Assembly (NCBI GenBank): GCA_913009215.1
Contig: CAJVXG010000011.1
Coordinates: 1 to 16,998 of the forward strand
DNA: 16,998 bases
DNA from: an uncultured Gammaproteobacteria bacterium
Lineage (GTDB): Bacteria > Pseudomonadota > Gammaproteobacteria > Acidiferrobacterales > CAJVXG01
Direction of reading: 5' to 3'
Below, piece by piece: positions 13,605 to 16,998 of this stretch. Under the pieces are notes generated by a model. The model was given only the letters and a program-made list of their open reading frames with translations. It had not been told where the DNA came from and did no database searches. Position 1 is the stretch's first letter; each line of letters starts with the position of its first letter. The position numbers and the translations under genes are program-made.

Positions 13605-14814
13605 ATGGGCGCATGGATAACGGCAAATCTCTGCTAAGACCGGTGGCAGACCGCATAATGATATCCTTGACCGGACTTGTCGCATTGATGGCGTCCATTC
13701 CCAACGATCTTATAGTACTTATCAACACCTGATCCGTACCAAATAAACGCTTTAGCGTATCAGTAACAGCCAACATAGCGAGATTATCGCCCTTGCGCCA
13801 ACGCTCATAGCGTCGCAACACACTATAGGCACCGATATCCTTGCCGTTCTTCAACGCATCCAGTACCACCTCGGCAAGGGTGGCGGCATCGGCAAAACCA
13901 AGATTAACACCCTGGCCAGCCAGGGGGTGCACCCGGTGGGCTGCGTCCCCGATCAGGGCCAGTCGTGGCTGAACATAATTGCTGGCATGAGCGAGATTCA
14001 GGGGGAACCGTTTTCGTTCCTCAATACTCCGCATTACTCCCAAACGATTATCAAAAACCGATTGTAATTTCATACAAAAGGCATCGTCATCAAGCATGTG
14101 CAGTTCATCCACCTTATCGTTATCGATAGACCAGACGATAGAACAATGGTACTCGTCACCAAGTGGCAAAAAGGCCAATGGACCGCTGGGCAAAAAACGC
14201 TGCCAGGCCGTATCCTGATGTGGTTTTTCAGTTTCTACAGTAGCAACAATGGCTTGCTGCTGATAGGACCAGCCGTGACTGGAAATACCGGACAATTGCC
14301 GCACCAGCGACTGCGCCCCATCTGCCGCTACCAGTAATCTGCAATGTAACGCTTTATCATTGTGACAACGAACCACCGTTTCCGCCTCAAGCTCATCAAT
14401 AGCAGTAATATCGTAACCTTCGTAATATGTAATGTTTGAGAAATTCCGTAACTGCTGTTGTAACGCAGACTGTGTGACGCAGTTCTCGATGATATAGCCC
14501 AGGCAAGGTTCGCCAATATCGGCACAATCAAATGCCAGCTCCCCGTGCCCAACAGCATCCCAGATAAACATTCTCTGGTACGGGTGGTAACGCTGCTGCA
14601 CAATGGCCGGCCATGCCCCGACATGTTCGAGAAAATATCGGCATGCCATGGTAATGGCACTGACGCGATTATCGTAATTACTATCGCCCGCTGTTTCTTC
14701 GAACAGCTGTTTCTCAATAATCGCGACCCGTAATGCGCTGTTGCCCAGGGCACAGGCCAGTGCCAATCCCACCATGCCAGCACCAGCAATAACGATGTCA
14801 TATTGTCTGGACAT
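13603..14814 (-). CDS. ubiI: FAD-dependent ubiquinone ring hydroxylase, UbiI/UbiF type
   Basis: The 403-residue flavin monooxygenase hydroxylates the polyprenylphenol ring in ubiquinone synthesis at the inner membrane. It has the Rossmann FAD motif GAGMVG (11-16), the AADGAQSLVR (DG) motif (163-172) and the second FAD motif LIGDAAHRVHPLAGQGVNLGFADA (287-310, shown here in two parts: GDAAHRVHP and LAGQGVNLG). It is the downstream partner of ubiH, 16 nt apart, in the order pepP-ubiH-ubiI known from E. coli. That position favours UbiI (C5 hydroxylase), but the C-terminal RRYERWR region also resembles UbiF (C6 hydroxylase), so the exact position on the ring is uncertain. The ATG at 14814 has only a weak ribosome site. 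Confidence 0.88.
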   Translation of the reverse strand: MSRQYDIVIAGAGMVGLALACALGNSALRVAIIEKQLFEETAGDSNYDNRVSAITMACRYFLEHVGAWPAIVQQRYHPYQRMFIWDAVGHGELAFDCADIGEPCLGYIIENCVTQSALQQQLRNFSNITYYEGYDITAIDELEAETVVRCHNDKALHCRLLVAADGAQSLVRQLSGISSHGWSYQQQAIVATVETEKPHQDTAWQRFLPSGPLAFLPLGDEYHCSIVWSIDNDKVDELHMLDDDAFCMKLQSVFDNRLGVMRSIEERKRFPLNLAHASNYVQPRLALIGDAAHRVHPLAGQGVNLGFADAATLAEVVLDALKNGKDIGAYSVLRRYERWRKGDNLAMLAVTDTLKRLFGTDQVLISTIRSLGMDAINATSPVKDIIMRSATGLSRDLPLSMRP

Positions 14815-14830
14815 TCTATAAGCTCAGGCT

Positions 14831-16060
14831 CTACAGTCGCAGTCCACGCGCCAATCGTGGCAAGCGCCCGGCCAACCCACTGGTGCGGCGAATAAACATT
14901 TTTTTGATTCCCGGGAACAGATCGACCACCACCAGGCTGGCGTTACGCAGTACCAACAGCGGCATCAGGGTATTGGAAAAAATACGAATCAGGCCATCCG
15001 TAAAACGTGACACGGCCTGGGTGTCACGTCGACGGCGCTGTTGATAGCGTTGCAACACATCAAGGGCGCCAAAGTCCTTATTTCCCCTTTGCGCCTCAAC
15101 AATCTCTTCTGCCAGAGTAGCGACATCGCGCAACCCGAGGTTAAATCCCTGTCCGGCCACCGGGTGTACCGTGTGTGCGGCATTACCAATCAACACCAGC
15201 CTCGGTTTGATGGTTTCTTCCACTTCGGTAAGGGCCAGCGGGTATGAGACGCGCCTCCCTATTTTGCCGAACTTGCCCAGCCGATCACCAAAGGCATGCT
15301 GCAAGGCAGCTAAGAATGTTTCATCATCCCAGGCCAGCATTTCATCGACCCGGTCTGCGGGGTTACTCCAGATCACGGCACAACGCTCTTTGTCCATCGG
15401 TAACAGGGCCAGTGGGCCGGTTGGCATAAAACGTTCATACGCCACCTGTTGGTGTGGCAGTTCGGTCTCAATATTGGTGACAATGGCAGTTTGTTGGTAC
15501 ATGCGCTGCCGATACGTAATACCAATTTTTTCCCTTATCGTGGAATGAACCCCATCGGCAGCGACCAGTAGCCTGGCGCCAATGGTCCTATGTTGTCCTG
15601 CCTCCTCAATAACGACCTCGGTACTGTCATCATGCATCACAACAGATTCGACCGAGGCCGGACAGAAAATCGTAATATTTTCAGCATTCGACATCCCGGC
15701 CAGCAAAGCAGCGCCCAGGGTTCGGGTCGGGATCACATAACCAAGTGCCTGCAGGCCGGCATCACTGGCATGCAGGCGCGCAAAACCGAAATGGCCGCGA
15801 TCGGAAATATGAATGGTTTTAATATCACAACCATCCACGATATCCATCTTTGACCATAAGCCCATGGTTTCCAGTATCCGGCATGAACTATAGGCCAGGG
15901 CCACAGTCCGATCATCAAAACTTGGTTGTTGTTCCGAGCGAAACGGTACGGCCTCGACCACGGCAATACGCAATTTACTTGTTGCCAGAGAACAGGCCAG
16001 GCTGGCCCCGACGAGACCACCGCCAACAATAATCAAATCAAATTCAGCGTCATCCACCAT
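14831..16060 (-). CDS. ubiH: 2-octaprenyl-6-methoxyphenol hydroxylase UbiH
   Basis: The 409-residue FAD monooxygenase of ubiquinone biosynthesis hydroxylates C1 of the ring. The dinucleotide-binding motif VGGGLVG (12-18), DDRTVALAYSS (49-59), AADGVHSTIR (167-176) and IGNAAHTVHPVAGQGFNLG (291-309) are present. The GNAAH form with GLRD after it is typical of UbiH, where UbiI and UbiF carry GDAAH. The protein aligns in outline with the following ubiI-like product, consistent with ancient duplication. Its ATG shares one base with the pepP stop (TAATG), so translation is coupled. Length matches the family. Confidence 0.93.
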   Translation of the reverse strand: MVDDAEFDLIIVGGGLVGASLACSLATSKLRIAVVEAVPFRSEQQPSFDDRTVALAYSSCRILETMGLWSKMDIVDGCDIKTIHISDRGHFGFARLHASDAGLQALGYVIPTRTLGAALLAGMSNAENITIFCPASVESVVMHDDSTEVVIEEAGQHRTIGARLLVAADGVHSTIREKIGITYRQRMYQQTAIVTNIETELPHQQVAYERFMPTGPLALLPMDKERCAVIWSNPADRVDEMLAWDDETFLAALQHAFGDRLGKFGKIGRRVSYPLALTEVEETIKPRLVLIGNAAHTVHPVAGQGFNLGLRDVATLAEEIVEAQRGNKDFGALDVLQRYQQRRRRDTQAVSRFTDGLIRIFSNTLMPLLVLRNASLVVVDLFPGIKKMFIRRTSGLAGRLPRLARGLRL

Positions 16061-16998
16061 TATTGCGCCATCAGTGCTTCTATCTCAGCCGGGTCCTTGG
16101 GCACACCCTTCGACAGCACTTCATTGCCATCGCGGGTAATCAGTACATCGTCCTCAATACGTATACCAATATTCCACCAACGTTTGTGTACACCCTTGCT
16201 GCCGGCGGAAATATAAAGACCGGGCTCTACAGTAGTTACCATATTCGGTTCCAGCAAGCGCCAGGTATCGTCCAGTTTGTAATCACCAACGTCGTGCACA
16301 TCCATACCCAGCCAATGGCCGGTACGATGCATATAGAATCGTTTATATTCTTCCTTCTCGATCAGGCCATCGACATCGCCCTTTAACAGGCCAAGTTCAA
16401 CCAAACCTTCCGTCAACACCCGCAAAGCGGCCTCATGCGGATTATTCCAGTGATTACCGGGCTTAACCTGCTCAATAACGGCCAGTTGTGCCGCCAGTAC
16501 CAGTTCATAAATTGCCTTCTGTTCACCACTAAAACGACCGTTTACCGGGAAGGTACGGCTGATATCTGCGGCATAGCCATCGATTTCGGCACCGGCATCA
16601 ATCAATAACAAATCGCCGTCGACGAGTTGTGCACTGTTCTCGATGTAGTGCAGAATACAGGCATTGGCGCCGCCTGCGACTATAGGCGGGTAGGCCGGGA
16701 AAACACTACCCCCCTTCTTGAATTCGTACTGTAATTCGGCCTCGACCTCATACTCGTACATACCCGGACGTGTCACTTGCATGGCCCGCATGTGCGCCCG
16801 GGTCGATATCCTGGCCGCCCGTTTCATAAGCCGCACTTCTTCCGGGCGCTTGAACAAACGCATTTCATGGAGAATATGACTGAAGTCAACAAATTCTCCC
16901 GGGGCGTTGACCCCGGCCCGTGACTTGTTGCGAACCTCGTTCACCCAGGCCATCAACCTGCTGTCAAAATCCGGGAAGCGTCCCATGATGCAAAATAC
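16060..16998 (-). CDS. pepP: Xaa-Pro aminopeptidase PepP (N-terminus beyond the window)
   Basis: The visible 312 residues are the C-terminal pita-bread domain of aminopeptidase P, which removes N-terminal residues preceding proline. The five metal ligands are present, counting from the internal Met at 16986: D130 (LIDAG), D141 (ADISRTFP), H224 (TGHWLGMD), E254 (VEPGLYI) and E278 (RIEDD). HEMRLFKRPEE is a typical junction of the N-terminal and catalytic domains. The frame continues without a stop to the window edge, and the family is about 440 residues, so roughly 130 N-terminal residues lie outside; Met 16986 should not be taken as the start. It is the first visible gene of the pepP-ubiH-ubiI operon. 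Confidence 0.95.
   Translation of the reverse strand, partial: VFCIMGRFPDFDSRLMAWVNEVRNKSRAGVNAPGEFVDFSHILHEMRLFKRPEEVRLMKRAARISTRAHMRAMQVTRPGMYEYEVEAELQYEFKKGGSVFPAYPPIVAGGANACILHYIENSAQLVDGDLLLIDAGAEIDGYAADISRTFPVNGRFSGEQKAIYELVLAAQLAVIEQVKPGNHWNNPHEAALRVLTEGLVELGLLKGDVDGLIEKEEYKRFYMHRTGHWLGMDVHDVGDYKLDDTWRLLEPNMVTTVEPGLYISAGSKGVHKRWWNIGIRIEDDVLITRDGNEVLSKGVPKDPAEIEALMAQ

Noticed and set aside
16060..16986. Treating Met 16986 as the true start of pepP
   Set aside because: The frame runs on without a stop to the window edge, and the N-terminal domain of aminopeptidase P is missing, so the gene is cut by the window.
1..16998. CRISPR arrays, tRNA or rRNA genes, full insertion sequences
   Set aside because: No regularly spaced repeats, tRNA cloverleaf or rRNA-like sequence, and no transposase frame, were found by eye on either strand.

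Overview
This window looks like the chromosome of a gammaproteobacterium of moderate GC content. The evidence is a pepP-ubiH-ubiI run (order as in Escherichia coli), a glnA-ntrB-ntrC nitrogen-control locus with a sigma-54/NtrC control region, and a small TusA sulfur-carrier protein. No rRNA, tRNA or CRISPR array was seen. I cannot name the genus. The sulfur-related genes would suit a sulfur-metabolising lineage, but that is inference.

Layout, left to right. (1) 20-2702, plus strand: a PP-loop ATPase with an RNA-binding-like C-terminus (probable RNA thiolation enzyme), tusA, and a cation-diffusion-facilitator (CDF) transporter. A 240-bp element with 22-bp imperfect terminal inverted repeats (1061-1300) sits exactly at the stop codon of the first gene. 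Removing it on paper restores a tight stop-CC-ATG junction with tusA. (2) 2703-6970, plus strand: two NtrC boxes 32 bp apart, a -24/-12 sigma-54 promoter, glnA, then ntrB and ntrC overlapping by 4 nt. NtrC made here very probably activates glnA through those sites. (3) 7007-11021, minus strand: an operon read chrA, then a fused ATP-sulfurylase-like/APS kinase gene, then a PAPS-dependent sulfotransferase. The kinase half is intact, but the sulfurylase half has lost its known catalytic motifs. (4) 11504-13544, plus strand: a tandem pair of secreted PhnD-like binding proteins with no transporter partners in the window, each followed by an intrinsic terminator. (5) 13603-16998, minus strand: pepP (cut by the window edge), ubiH and a ubiI/ubiF-type gene, for ubiquinone ring hydroxylation.

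The middle segment (about 7.0-13.5 kb) is visibly AT-richer than the housekeeping blocks on either side and looks like an accessory insertion between conserved loci. The best candidates for something undescribed are the operon that joins an oxyanion transporter, a pseudo-ATP-sulfurylase/APS kinase and a sulfotransferase, and the small terminator-bearing inverted-repeat element that split the thiolation gene from tusA.
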